A stretch of DNA of 36,241 bases from Spirochaetales bacterium (GCA_009991955.1 JAACWS010000031.1:1-36241), one strand, 5' to 3'; positions 24,826 through 33,175 are shown, counted from the stretch's first letter. A program made the numbers and translations. The notes: generated by a model from the letters alone, not told the origin.

Positions 24826-25182
24826 TTACTCGACCGCTAATACTTCTTTCATAGCCTTCAGCAGGGTGTCCTTTGGTAGGGCTCCGGCCGCCATCTGGGG
24901 TTTGTCGTTGAGCGGAATAAAAAGTAGGCTTGGGATACTTTGAATGCCAAAAGCCGATGATAACTCTTGCTCTTGATCGGTATTAATCTTGTACACGTGC
25001 ATCTTATCGCCATATTCCTCGCTGATTTCTTCCAGGATTGGGGCTACCATTTTACAGGGCCCGCACCAGTCGGCATAGAAGTCGATAATGGCGGGCTTAG
25101 ATCCCTGGTATTCCCATTCTTGTTTATTCTCGAAATCGAAAACTTTCGATAAGAAGCTCTCTTTAGTCAAATGTTCGGTCAT
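24826..25182 (-). CDS. trxA: Thioredoxin
   Basis: A 118-residue cytoplasmic disulfide reductase. The thioredoxin fold has the active site WCGPC (Cys40, Cys43) in IIDFYADWCGPCKM and the cis-proline in QSIPSLLF. The frame is open to 25248, but the ATG at 25182 is chosen because AAGGA lies 8 nt upstream and the extra residues are hydrophobic and unlike thioredoxin; an ATG at 25191 is a less likely alternative. The upstream 60 bp are AT-rich with several TATATA-type runs, where its promoter probably lies. No thioredoxin reductase is nearby. Confidence 0.93.
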   Translation of the reverse strand: MTEHLTKESFLSKVFDFENKQEWEYQGSKPAIIDFYADWCGPCKMVAPILEEISEEYGDKMHVYKINTDQEQELSSAFGIQSIPSLLFIPLNDKPQMAAGALPKDTLLKAMKEVLAVE

Positions 25183-25261
25183 CTCGTCCATCCTTATATA
25201 TTGAAAATAATATATAGATAAGGTAACCCTTAGAAGAAAAAAAGGCAAGGGGGCTGGAATG

Positions 25262-25969
25262 TTATCGGAAGGTAATTTCGGGATTTGATTCGGGATAAGC
25301 AGCCCGAAGGATACTTCGGAAAAATTGAAAGGCCTGTTCCTGGGCCTGGAGCCGAACGGTATCGAGACCCACGCCCGTTTCTTTTTGGGCGATTATAAAC
25401 CCAGAAATTCTTTGCCAGCTCTCGGGGCTTATTCGAACATCTGGGTAGGGATAGTCCGCCCGGCGAAGATCCTCGATTCGTACCCTTAACAGCGAAGGCG
25501 GCCGAACCTGAAGGGCAGGTATGATCGGGTCTAACACCGGATCGGGACCTAACACGGGGTCGCTTAAAGGATACCCGTACTCGTAGACCAGGGTCAGAAC
25601 CAGGAATGGACTCCCGGGGGTGCCAGGATCGAATCCCGTGGAACGGGCCAGGTTATAAGCCTCGAAACTTTCCCACTCCCGGGGGGTCAAAATATCCTGG
25701 GGTAGGCGACCCGAACGATCGGCTTGAATAACCCTGGACAGGGCAGCCAGATTCGCCTCGGGGTCAATAAAATCGAAGGGAAAGACGGTCTTTTCAACGT
25801 ATTCTAAAAGTTTAAGCTCATCAATCGGGCCGGTAGCCACCAGGAGTCCCGACGCATCGAGGGTTTTCTTGTCTTGAACGAAAAGCGATGGTAGTTGTTG
25901 GAACCCAAGATACCCTGCGAGGCCCAGAACAAGAATAACTAGAACAACCAAGAAGATATTCTTAACCAT
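25262..25969 (-). CDS. Membrane-anchored extracytoplasmic protein, unrecognised
   Basis: A 235-residue protein with one N-terminal membrane helix (about 4-22, uncleaved anchor or signal). The rest is soluble and rich in Pro, Asp and Leu, with a proline-rich patch around residues 137-160 (SDPVLGPDPVLDPIIPAL). I do not recognise the family. Its start overlaps the end of the DUF4230 lipoprotein gene by 8 nt, so the two are co-translated and probably act together outside the inner membrane. The stop is 80 nt upstream of the thioredoxin start. Confidence 0.7.
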   Translation of the reverse strand: MVKNIFLVVLVILVLGLAGYLGFQQLPSLFVQDKKTLDASGLLVATGPIDELKLLEYVEKTVFPFDFIDPEANLAALSRVIQADRSGRLPQDILTPREWESFEAYNLARSTGFDPGTPGSPFLVLTLVYEYGYPLSDPVLGPDPVLDPIIPALQVRPPSLLRVRIEDLRRADYPYPDVRISPESWQRISGFIIAQKETGVGLDTVRLQAQEQAFQFFRSILRAAYPESNPEITFR

Positions 25970-26555
25970 GGGGTGCCCACTCTAGAACAACTTCGTCTAT
26001 TCCAAGGGATAAGAAAAAGCTGCGAACAAGACTTTCGGCCTCTTGTTTGGCCTGGTGAAGGATGCCCCTTTCAATGGAGTCCTGGGATATGGACTGGGAT
26101 GCCAATTCGAGGAGGTCGCCAATTTCTAAGATCCGGAGGTCTCCACCGAAGGTTTGGTTCACGTACTGGTAGAGGGTTTCCTCTTGGGCGTCTACGGAGA
26201 GGATTTCCGGAGAAGGAAGAACCAGGGTCATCTTATTACCCGGACCCGAAGAGAGAGTGTATCCGCGAGTGAGGTCTACCCCAGCGCTTACTAGAAAATC
26301 GACCCGAAAAAGAAACTGCCGGTCCCGGGTAGGTATAAAACCCAGGAGAGTTCTCTGGTCCCCAAGGTAGAGGATTTCTCGATAACGATACTCGTAGCTG
26401 TGGAGTTGAAGGAGATTCTCAATTTGGGCCCGGAGATTGGCAGTCTGGGTGACATTTCCTGGATTGCAGGAAGAGAGAAGGAGAAAAATTCCCAGGAAGC
26501 CCATGAGGAACCGGGGGAATCTGCCGACACTTTGTACAGGCCCTAGAAGTTCCAT
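25962..26555 (-). CDS. DUF4230-family lipoprotein
   Basis: A 197-residue predicted lipoprotein. The signal ends with a lipobox L27-S28-S29-C30, so Cys30 would be lipidated. The remaining part matches the general layout of DUF4230: repeated aromatic strands (LHSYEYRYREILYLG), a GVDL strand, the TLVLPSPEILSVD motif (about residues 108-120), then a helical C-terminus with ERGILHQAKQEAESLVRSFF and LGIDEVVLEW. The function of this family is unknown. GAGG lies 4 nt before the ATG and a -10-like box 8 nt before it. It is the first gene of a pair with the anchored protein at 25262. Confidence 0.75.
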   Translation of the reverse strand: MELLGPVQSVGRFPRFLMGFLGIFLLLSSCNPGNVTQTANLRAQIENLLQLHSYEYRYREILYLGDQRTLLGFIPTRDRQFLFRVDFLVSAGVDLTRGYTLSSGPGNKMTLVLPSPEILSVDAQEETLYQYVNQTFGGDLRILEIGDLLELASQSISQDSIERGILHQAKQEAESLVRSFFLSLGIDEVVLEWAPHG

Positions 26556-26563
26556 GAACCTCT

Positions 26564-26592
26564 ATTATGGGCCAATCCTGGCCCTGGAGCAA
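26564..26592 (-). promoter_or_regulatory. Putative promoter of the DUF4230 operon
   Basis: Minus strand: TTGCTC (26592-26587), 17-nt spacer, CATAAT (26569-26564), then 8 nt to the ATG at 26555. The -10 matches 5 of 6 and the -35 3 of 6. It overlaps the 5' region of the divergent gene. Confidence 0.4.
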
Positions 26593-26608
26593 GTCGGTGA
26601 GAGTAGAG

Positions 26609-27592
26609 ATGGAAGATCCGGTCAAAAAGGAGAAGAATCGCCCTCTAGGGGTATTAACCTTTGCACTTTTGCTGATGCTCAGTCTGGTTAGTCCGGTATT
26701 CTTGACTACTGCCGATGAAACGAATGGGGGAGTGGTAGATTCAGCGCCTCCACCTCCACCTCCAGCCCCAGCCCTTGTAAATCTGGAAGACCACGAGGTA
26801 CTTGAACCCCTCACCTACCCGAGTATCCTCGAACAAAATACCATTGTCGGGTACTATGGGAATCCCAACTCGAACCGGATGGGAATCTTGGGAGAATATT
26901 CGAAGGCTGCCTTGGCTGAACGTCTGATTCAGACCGCGGCCGCCTACGACGAAGTTAACGGCGACCGGGGAGTTATTAGGGCATTTCATCTTATTTTTGC
27001 CACTGTCTGGGCGGATGGGCAGTCAGGCAGACTGTCGCCCGCCCTTATTCGGGACTATATTCGCTTCGCCCAGGACAACGGAATGGTAGTCATTTTAGAC
27101 CATCAAATTGGAATAGGAGACCCAGAACAGAGCTTTCGGGAAATGCTTCCCTACCTCCTTGAGGGACCGGTGCATCTGGCCATAGACCCCGAGTGGCGGA
27201 CTACTCAACCGGGCGAAGAAATTGGGTGGGTGTACGCCGAAGAGGTGAACAGGCTTCAAGAAATTATGGACGACTATTTACAAGAGAATGGTGTTACCGA
27301 ACGGCGAATGCTCCTGGTACACCAGTTTCATCCAAAAATGATTCAGAATCGAGACGAGGTACGAACCGACTATCCCTTGGTAGATTTAGTCCTCAATGCC
27401 GATGGCTTTGGTCCTCCTGCCTTGAAAGTATCGAGCTGGCGCCATAGTGTATTGGCAGAAAATATACCTCTCAAGGGATTCAAGCTCTTTTATCCAAAGC
27501 CCTGGAAAACTTTTGGAACCGATATACCCCTCATGTCCCCGGCCCAGGTAATGGAACTCGTACCCCAGCCGGTATACATCAATTACCAGTAG
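26609..27592 (+). CDS. Secreted TIM-barrel-like protein, unknown function
   Basis: A 327-residue exported protein. After a charged start, a hydrophobic helix (about 13-33) acts as signal or anchor; a proline-rich linker (six consecutive Pro near 47-52) follows. The domain from about 78 to 325 has GYYGNPNSNRMGILGEYS, then VVILDHQIG, AIDPEW (Asp193, Glu195) and LVHQF, with the regular strand-helix rhythm of a TIM barrel. The acidic residues at strand ends suggest a glycoside-hydrolase-like fold. I recall similar uncharacterised proteins in Actinobacteria and Chloroflexi. The ATG at 26609 is chosen over 26567 because of GGTGAGAG upstream and the signal position. It is divergent from the DUF4230 operon, 53 nt away. 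Confidence 0.72.
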   Translation: MEDPVKKEKNRPLGVLTFALLLMLSLVSPVFLTTADETNGGVVDSAPPPPPPAPALVNLEDHEVLEPLTYPSILEQNTIVGYYGNPNSNRMGILGEYSKAALAERLIQTAAAYDEVNGDRGVIRAFHLIFATVWADGQSGRLSPALIRDYIRFAQDNGMVVILDHQIGIGDPEQSFREMLPYLLEGPVHLAIDPEWRTTQPGEEIGWVYAEEVNRLQEIMDDYLQENGVTERRMLLVHQFHPKMIQNRDEVRTDYPLVDLVLNADGFGPPALKVSSWRHSVLAENIPLKGFKLFYPKPWKTFGTDIPLMSPAQVMELVPQPVYINYQ

Positions 27593-27614
27593 GTAGGGAA
27601 AAAGGATAGGCCCA

Positions 27615-29024
27615 GTGGACGAACACATACTTCAAGGACAGGTCGAACTCATTCGCGAGGTGTTTATGTACGCCCAGCGGTTCGCCGGAAAACGCTTTGT
27701 TATTATGATTTCTTCGGGGGTTATCGAGGACCCTCGATTTCCATCATTGGTACGAGATTTGGCAATCCTCCATAAAAGCGGAATACAAATTCTCCTGGTT
27801 CCAGGGGCTGGAAAACGGATCGACGATGTCTTAGGTGCCTATGGGTATACTTCCCAAATAGTAGGTGGAATCCGTATTAGTCCCGAGGAGCATATGCCCT
27901 TTATTAAAATGGCAGCCTTTGACGTAGCAAATAAGCTTATGACCCAACTTTCCAGTCTTACGGTCGACTCGGTTATCGGAAGCTGGGTACGGGCCCGGGG
28001 TCTTGGAGTTGTTAATGGGGTTGATTTTTTGGAGACCGGTCTGGTAAGTCGGGTCGACGGTCGACTTTTGGCAAAGGTCCTCGAAGACGGGATGGTACCA
28101 ATTCTCCCGTGTATCGGGTGGAGTTCGACGGGAAATCCCTACAACATTTCGTCCCAAGAGTTAGCAACCTACTTGGCCGAAACCCTTGAGGCAGAAAAAC
28201 TGTTCTTCTTGACCGATTCGGTCCAGCTTCTAGAAGACGAATGGAAGCTACCCAAAGAAGGGACTGTGGTCCACGAGGGCCAGATAATTCGTCTTTCGGT
28301 ACCCGCAGCCAAGGGGTTCTTGTCTCTGAATAGCGATAGATCGGAGGACCTGAAGTACGGATTTGTCAAGCTTGCTGCCCGGGCTGCCGCCCAGGGGGTA
28401 GAGCGGGTTCATATTATAAATGGAAGGATCGAGGGAGTAATTCTTAAAGAAATTTTCTCGTCTCTGGGATTTGGTGCTATGGTGCATTCGGATCCTTTCG
28501 AATCGATTCGCGATATGGGGCCCGAGGATATTCCCTCGGTTCTCGATATTATGGAGCCGAACATCCAGTCCGGGCTTCTGCTGCGAAGAGATCAGCAGGA
28601 TCTCGAGCGGCTGCACCCGGAATTTGTGGTGTTCGAGTCCGATGGGGCTATTCATGGGTGTGGTGCCTTGCATCGGTACAGGGATGGATCGGCAGAAATC
28701 GCGGCGATAGCTGTAGACCCCCATTACGAGGCTCTGGGTTTGGGGCAGAAGATCGTTGGATACCTGATTGGAAAGGCCCGGAGGCTAGCCATCCCTAAAG
28801 TTTTAGTTCTGACCACCCGAGCTGGGGACTGGTTTGAGACCCTGGGGTTTGTTAAAGCCACTCCCGACGATCTACCCGAAGAACGTCGAGCTTCCTACAA
28901 TCCCCAGAGAAACAGCCGAGTATTTTTGCTGTCCCAAGAAGTCTTGAGAACCTTGCATCCCCACTTTCCTGGCGGGGAACCCCTGGACCCACCTCAGTTG
29001 AAAAAAAATTCGAAGGAGGAGTAA
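27615..29024 (+). CDS. argA: N-acetylglutamate synthase, ArgA type
   Basis: A 469-residue enzyme acetylating glutamate, the first step of arginine synthesis. The N-terminal amino-acid-kinase-like domain (about 25-285) has the strand FVIMISSGVIEDP, then LVPGAGKRIDD and GGIRIS, followed by LFFLTDSVQLL. The C-terminal GNAT acetyltransferase domain (about 300-440) has GCGALHRYRDGSAEIAAIAV and the acetyl-CoA loop near GLGQKIVGYLI. This fused architecture is that of ArgA and not of ArgB. The start is GTG with AAGGA about 9 nt upstream. No other arg gene is nearby. Its last codons lie in the hairpin that precedes ctpA. Confidence 0.88.
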   Translation: MDEHILQGQVELIREVFMYAQRFAGKRFVIMISSGVIEDPRFPSLVRDLAILHKSGIQILLVPGAGKRIDDVLGAYGYTSQIVGGIRISPEEHMPFIKMAAFDVANKLMTQLSSLTVDSVIGSWVRARGLGVVNGVDFLETGLVSRVDGRLLAKVLEDGMVPILPCIGWSSTGNPYNISSQELATYLAETLEAEKLFFLTDSVQLLEDEWKLPKEGTVVHEGQIIRLSVPAAKGFLSLNSDRSEDLKYGFVKLAARAAAQGVERVHIINGRIEGVILKEIFSSLGFGAMVHSDPFESIRDMGPEDIPSVLDIMEPNIQSGLLLRRDQQDLERLHPEFVVFESDGAIHGCGALHRYRDGSAEIAAIAVDPHYEALGLGQKIVGYLIGKARRLAIPKVLVLTTRAGDWFETLGFVKATPDDLPEERRASYNPQRNSRVFLLSQEVLRTLHPHFPGGEPLDPPQLKKNSKEE

Positions 29025-29057
29025 CCATCGGCCCTCCGATGTGTTACCTTACTGTCT
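29014..29057 (+). promoter_or_regulatory. Shine-Dalgarno for ctpA bridged by a hairpin
   Basis: A strong AGGAGG (29014-29019) lies 38 nt from the ctpA ATG, too far for direct use. Between them is a hairpin at 29021-29047: GTAAC+CATCGG pairs with CCGATG+GTTAC (11 bp, one bulged T, loop CCCT). If folded it leaves only 11 unpaired nt between AGGAGG and the ATG. No closer Shine-Dalgarno is visible. Confidence 0.5.
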
Positions 29058-30548
29058 ATGAAAACAAACCATCGTGGCCGGGGTGCCGGCAATATTCTTA
29101 CCTTTGTTTTTGTTTTGGTGCTTCTGGTATTTATGGGATCATCCCAGGTTCTTGCCCAGGTACTTCGACCTACAGCGACGACCGAGGAAGATCGGTTTAT
29201 CGAAACCTTCCGTCAAGTTTTCCGCTTCATCCAGGGTAATTTTGTCGACGAGGTCGATTCCCAAACCCTTCTCGATGGTGCTCTGAAGGGTCTGTTCGAA
29301 AGCCTAGGAGATCCGTATTCCGCTTACCTCACGGCAACGGATATGCGAGCACTGAACGATACAACCCAAGGGGAGTTTGGTGGGGTTGGACTTTACATAA
29401 ACAAGGTGGTTCCCGACGAGAATCGACCCGAAATTGGTCCCTGGGTCGAGATAGTTTCACCAATTGAAGACACTCCAGCCTTTCAGGCGGGGTTGAGTTC
29501 GGGAGACTATATGACCCACATCAACGGTGACTCGGTCGACGACATAAATATCGACGAAGTTGTTACCCGACTACGAGGTACCCCCGGCAGTGTCGTGGAA
29601 GTTACGATTCGAAGGGGGAGAACGTCGAGTTTTTCTGTCGATTTAGTGCGTGCGATTATCGAGATTCCTACGGTAAAACATGCGGTCATTGGTACTACAG
29701 GTTTTTTACGCATTATTCAGTTTACCCCCCGGACGACCGAGCGGGTTGAAAGTGCCTTAGAAGACCTTCTTTCGAAGAACATTCGCTCTCTTATTGTCGA
29801 TGTGCGGTCCAACCCCGGTGGGCTTTTGTCGGCCGTCGTCGAAACCGGAGACCTATTCTTTAATGATGGTCTTATCGTTGGCACTCGGGGCCGAAATATT
29901 CGGGAAAACCAAGTATTCAACGCCCAAGCGGGAGTGAGTTTTCCGGTAGATCTGCCCATTGTCGTACTCATTGACCGGGGCTCAGCGTCGGCGGCCGAAA
30001 TATTGGCGGGAGCCCTCCAAAATCGTGACCGAGCTATTACTGTCGGTGCTAATTCCTTCGGCAAGGGCTCGGTGCAACAAATTCGCTCCCTTGGAGAAAC
30101 GGGCTTTCGGCTGACTATGAGCCGCTATTACACCCCGGGAAATATTTTTATCGATAAAATTGGAATACCCCCGGACGTAGAAGTTGAGATTCCCGAGCTT
30201 ACCCCCGAAGAAGAGGAGGCTCTGGTAGTAATCAACGACGAGCGAAGAATTGCTGGGTTCTTTGATCAAACCCCAAACCCTACTCCTGCCCAAATTAACA
30301 CATTCATTGGACAGCTTACGAGCGAGGGCCTGGTTGTCCCCGAGCGTATATCCCGCCGGCTTATTCGCTTAGAAAGTGAACGACGAAAGAATATCAGCTC
30401 GGTATACGATTTGGAATATGACCTCATCCTGCAAGAGGCATTAAAAATCCTTGAGGAGGGCAGAGTCCAAGACATTATCGACAGTCGACCGCCCCTCTCG
30501 GGAGATTTTGCCCAAGGGGGTGGGTTGCCACTTCCCCGAAATCCATAA
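29058..30548 (+). CDS. ctpA: S41-family C-terminal processing protease
   Basis: A 496-residue exported serine protease. A signal or anchor helix covers about 12-33. A PDZ domain lies around 95-190 (GEFGGVGLYIN, GLSSGDYMTHINGDSV). The S41 catalytic domain (about 200-365) has the Ser309 nucleophile in RGSASAAEI and the Lys336 base in FGKGSVQ, the usual Ser/Lys dyad. A C-terminal helical extension (about 385-496) follows. These enzymes trim C-termini of envelope proteins and activate wall hydrolases. The gene follows argA by 33 nt, with a hairpin in the gap; the start is supported by the signal helix. Confidence 0.92.
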   Translation: MKTNHRGRGAGNILTFVFVLVLLVFMGSSQVLAQVLRPTATTEEDRFIETFRQVFRFIQGNFVDEVDSQTLLDGALKGLFESLGDPYSAYLTATDMRALNDTTQGEFGGVGLYINKVVPDENRPEIGPWVEIVSPIEDTPAFQAGLSSGDYMTHINGDSVDDINIDEVVTRLRGTPGSVVEVTIRRGRTSSFSVDLVRAIIEIPTVKHAVIGTTGFLRIIQFTPRTTERVESALEDLLSKNIRSLIVDVRSNPGGLLSAVVETGDLFFNDGLIVGTRGRNIRENQVFNAQAGVSFPVDLPIVVLIDRGSASAAEILAGALQNRDRAITVGANSFGKGSVQQIRSLGETGFRLTMSRYYTPGNIFIDKIGIPPDVEVEIPELTPEEEEALVVINDERRIAGFFDQTPNPTPAQINTFIGQLTSEGLVVPERISRRLIRLESERRKNISSVYDLEYDLILQEALKILEEGRVQDIIDSRPPLSGDFAQGGGLPLPRNP

Positions 30549-30571
30549 TTCTTGTTGGTTTTGCTAAATTT

Positions 30572-31342
30572 GTGAAGCAATTTATCTTGCCCCTGGAGCC
30601 AGACTCTAGGGGGTTTCTAACCCTCAGTGGAAGGGATTACCACTACCTCATTCGGGTGAGGCGCTATCGGGAGGGCGATTCCCTTCCGGTAGTTCTGGGT
30701 GGTGGGGTAAGAGTCACAGGAACAATCGAAAAGATTTCCAGCTCCCAGGTTCGAATGAGGGTCATGCAGGGGAGCGAGTCTGCCGAGACTACCGAAACCT
30801 TTCCCGATCTAAGACTTCTCCTTGGGTTTCCGAAGGGTAAGAAGCTCGAACAGTCCCTTCGTCAAAGTACCGAACTGGGTGTGCGCCACATTTACCCAAT
30901 TTTCTGTGATCATAGTATTCCCGATCCTGACCCCCGGACCTGGGCTCAAAAGCGTACGAGGCTCGGTGCCCTAATTTCGGAAGCAGCCCAGCAAAGCAAC
31001 TGCCTTCCTCTCCCGGTTCTCCACGATCCCCAGACCCTGGACGACTTTTTTCGCGCCTTCCCCGATACTCAAGATAGAACCGGTATATTTTTCCACGAGA
31101 AACCCCTTGAACAAAGAGGAATAGCCGACTACCTTGGTTCTACTTCCACGCCAATCTATCTACTCGTTGGACCCGAGGGGGGAATTTCTCCCCGGGAAGT
31201 CGAGTTGCTGGTCTCTCGGGGATTTCATCCCGGTTATTTGGGCCAGACTGTTATGCGCTGTGAAACCGCAGTGGTTGCGGCCCTGGCGTCGGTGAAGACA
31301 ATGTGTTTGGAGGCATCGTTATGGGCAAAGGTAAAACCCTAG
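30572..31342 (+). CDS. rsmE: 16S rRNA m3U1498 methyltransferase
   Basis: A 256-residue SPOUT-class methyltransferase acting on 16S rRNA U1498. The N-terminal PUA-like domain (about 1-75) has GRDYHYLIRVRRYREGD; the knotted SAM-binding domain has the LVGPEGGIS loop (about residues 194-202) and LGQTVMRCETA, the counterpart of the usual LGxxILRxETA. Length is normal. The start is GTG at 30572 (MKQFILPL), where homologues begin, but no Shine-Dalgarno is visible; a TTGCTAAATT stretch precedes it. It may rely on coupling to ctpA 24 nt upstream. It overlaps the next gene by 22 nt. Confidence 0.92.
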   Translation: MKQFILPLEPDSRGFLTLSGRDYHYLIRVRRYREGDSLPVVLGGGVRVTGTIEKISSSQVRMRVMQGSESAETTETFPDLRLLLGFPKGKKLEQSLRQSTELGVRHIYPIFCDHSIPDPDPRTWAQKRTRLGALISEAAQQSNCLPLPVLHDPQTLDDFFRAFPDTQDRTGIFFHEKPLEQRGIADYLGSTSTPIYLLVGPEGGISPREVELLVSRGFHPGYLGQTVMRCETAVVAALASVKTMCLEASLWAKVKP

Positions 31343-32109
31343 TTCGGCCTTACCCCCTTGCGGGGGTTGTTCGGACCCAGGTATTAGGGGTTCCGGTAGA
31401 TTGTGTTGCTCCCGAGAACCTGGAAAAGGTATTGGACGGATTGACGGACTATGCCCAAACGAGTGAAGGTGTTCAATTGGTCTTTCTGCGGACCTTTGAT
31501 GTATTACGAGCCCGTCGAGATCCTTCTTACCGAGAAGCCCTTACAAATGCGGGGCTCGTGTTACCCGTTAGCAAGGACATTTCGAATGCCCTGGTTAAGT
31601 TAGGTCATCCAAACGCCCATCGATATTACCCTACCGATACCTTAGTAAAAATTTTGGGATGGCTCGAAGCCAGAAAGGGCGGGTTGTACTTTTTGGGGGC
31701 CTCGGGCCGAGATATTACCACTATTGAACAACGAATACGTCGAACCTTTCCTGGAGCCCGGATCGTTGGTCGGTACATGGGTCGGTTCCCAAAGTCCACC
31801 GAACCAAAGGTGTGTACGGCCATTAAAAAATCGAACCCGACTCTCTTACTCGTTGGGCCGGGTCTGGTGGGGCGAGACAAATGGTTGTCCCGCCGGAGGT
31901 CAATTTTGAACAACGGCTTAATGGTCTATAGCGAAGATTTTTTTGGCTATATTCTTGGCAAATCCCATAGGGTGAATAAGGTGAGCTTTCGGGCTGGGCG
32001 AGAAATGGTGCGGGAAATACAGAAGGCTCCCTGGAAAATGGCAGGAATAGGCCTTATTTGGTGGTTTCGGTTTCGAGTTTTGCTTGTGCGGACATTTCGA
32101 CGACTTTAG
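31321..32109 (+). CDS. WecG/TagA/CpsF-family glycosyltransferase-like protein, variant active site
   Basis: A 262-residue protein of the GT26 (WecG/TagA) family, which attaches ManNAc-type sugars to lipid-linked precursors of surface polymers. Family parts are VLRARRDPSYREAL (about 62-75), LYFLGASGRD, TFPGARIVGRYMGRF and LLLVGPGLVGRDKW. Where active members have a PDG motif after the LV-strand, this one reads LVLPVSKDIS, so the catalytic Asp is missing, and the preceding TxN motif is also altered. The C-terminus is hydrophobic and basic, fitting membrane association. The ATG at 31321 has GGAGG 7 nt upstream; a GTG at 31303 is an alternative. The 3' end overlaps the convergent PAP2 gene by 56 bp. 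Confidence 0.8.
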   Translation: MGKGKTLVRPYPLAGVVRTQVLGVPVDCVAPENLEKVLDGLTDYAQTSEGVQLVFLRTFDVLRARRDPSYREALTNAGLVLPVSKDISNALVKLGHPNAHRYYPTDTLVKILGWLEARKGGLYFLGASGRDITTIEQRIRRTFPGARIVGRYMGRFPKSTEPKVCTAIKKSNPTLLLVGPGLVGRDKWLSRRRSILNNGLMVYSEDFFGYILGKSHRVNKVSFRAGREMVREIQKAPWKMAGIGLIWWFRFRVLLVRTFRRL

Positions 32110-33055
32110 ACTCGGCCCTCTGGGCGAGGTCGGCAAACCATAGGTCATAGAACTTCAGCCCTAAAGGAAAAAATGCGCCGAAGTAGAGAAATCCGCCTAC
32201 CACGTCGAGAATGTAATGGTATCCCCCATACACAGTAGCCAAGAGAACAAGTACCCCATTGAGGCTATAGATCCACGCTTTTTTCATGGGCAGGTAGACG
32301 AGGGCCCCAACCGCCAGTACCAGGCTCTGGGCCGTATGGGTACTCGGAAATGCTGCGCCAAAATGGTTGCTGGTTCGGTACATCGACGCCATCAGCCGGG
32401 TAAAAAAACCATAGCGCATTTCGAGGGTCTTATGCACCATTTCTTCGGTGTAACGGCCACCGATGACCGGAAAAATGAGATAGGTAAGAGCAGAGGCGTA
32501 AAACACTGTCATTGCTGCGAAGGTATATTTCTGTAGACTTTCTGGGCTACGCTTATAAATTTGATAGGGAAGGACCCCTAATAACACGTAGTAGATGAAA
32601 TAGGCCCCGTGGAGAATTTCCGAGACCCAATAATTGTCGTAGGTATCCATGAGGGTTTCATGGGGGAGGTATCCAAAAATCCTTTTCTCCATCGCTCGGA
32701 ACCAAGGGTCCAAGGCCTCGGCGTAGAAGATGTTATCGATTTCGGTAACGGTCACAAAAAAATAGGCCAAGAAGAGGAAGGGATATCCCCCGCGGACGTA
32801 TCCCCAAAAGTGGAGTAATGGTTTTTCTATCTGCGAAAGGAATCCGGGCAGGTGTTTAGGTGTTCCGATAAGTATGATACCGAGGGTTACTATCATGGTA
32901 GTGAGGTACCCCATGGCTGCCGTCCCTGGGCCTTCGATTCGACTCCACCCAAAAAGTACAATGAGAATATTAAGGGTTATAAACCCCAAGGTCAGAAGAT
33001 CAATGGGATTAAATCGGGGAACTAAAGCTTTTCCTGCGTCTATCTCTAAATCCAT
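32054..33055 (-). CDS. PAP2-superfamily membrane protein (inositolphosphotransferase-like)
   Basis: A 333-residue integral membrane protein with about eight hydrophobic helices. The PAP2 signature parts are FPSTHTA (Ser238, His240) and YGGYHYILDV (His280, Asp284), the PSxH...YxxYHYxxD pattern of the PAP2_3/inositol-phosphorylceramide-synthase branch. The classical KxxxxxxRP motif is not obvious. Such enzymes remove or transfer phosphate head groups of lipids, facing the outside of the membrane. A TTG at 33058 precedes the ATG at 33055, which is preferred. There is no clear Shine-Dalgarno; the region immediately upstream holds the MITE-like element. It is convergent with and overlaps the WecG-like gene. 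Confidence 0.85.
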   Translation of the reverse strand: MDLEIDAGKALVPRFNPIDLLTLGFITLNILIVLFGWSRIEGPGTAAMGYLTTMIVTLGIILIGTPKHLPGFLSQIEKPLLHFWGYVRGGYPFLFLAYFFVTVTEIDNIFYAEALDPWFRAMEKRIFGYLPHETLMDTYDNYWVSEILHGAYFIYYVLLGVLPYQIYKRSPESLQKYTFAAMTVFYASALTYLIFPVIGGRYTEEMVHKTLEMRYGFFTRLMASMYRTSNHFGAAFPSTHTAQSLVLAVGALVYLPMKKAWIYSLNGVLVLLATVYGGYHYILDVVGGFLYFGAFFPLGLKFYDLWFADLAQRAESKVVEMSAQAKLETETTK

Positions 33056-33076
33056 CAATATATACTACCAATTGTT

Positions 33077-33175
33077 GGGGACCACTAAAATCTATTAATC
33101 TGGCCAAGTTGGTCATTGCACCGCAATGACTTAAGAGCGTGGGATACCCTAGAAACAAGGTTTTTAGAGGTCCCC
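33077..33175. mobile_element. MITE-like 99-bp element with terminal inverted repeats
   Basis: The left end GGGGACCACTAAAA (33077-33090) and right end TTTTAGAGGTCCCC (33162-33175) are inverted repeats matching at 13 of 14 positions. Both ends are flanked directly by TGTT (33073-33076 and 33176-33179), as a 4-bp target-site duplication would be. Inside lies a perfect 8-bp hairpin, GTCATTGC-acc-GCAATGAC (33112-33130). There is no coding capacity. It occupies most of the gap between the PAP2 gene and the YeeE pair. A structured RNA is the main alternative; no second copy was found in this window. Confidence 0.45.
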
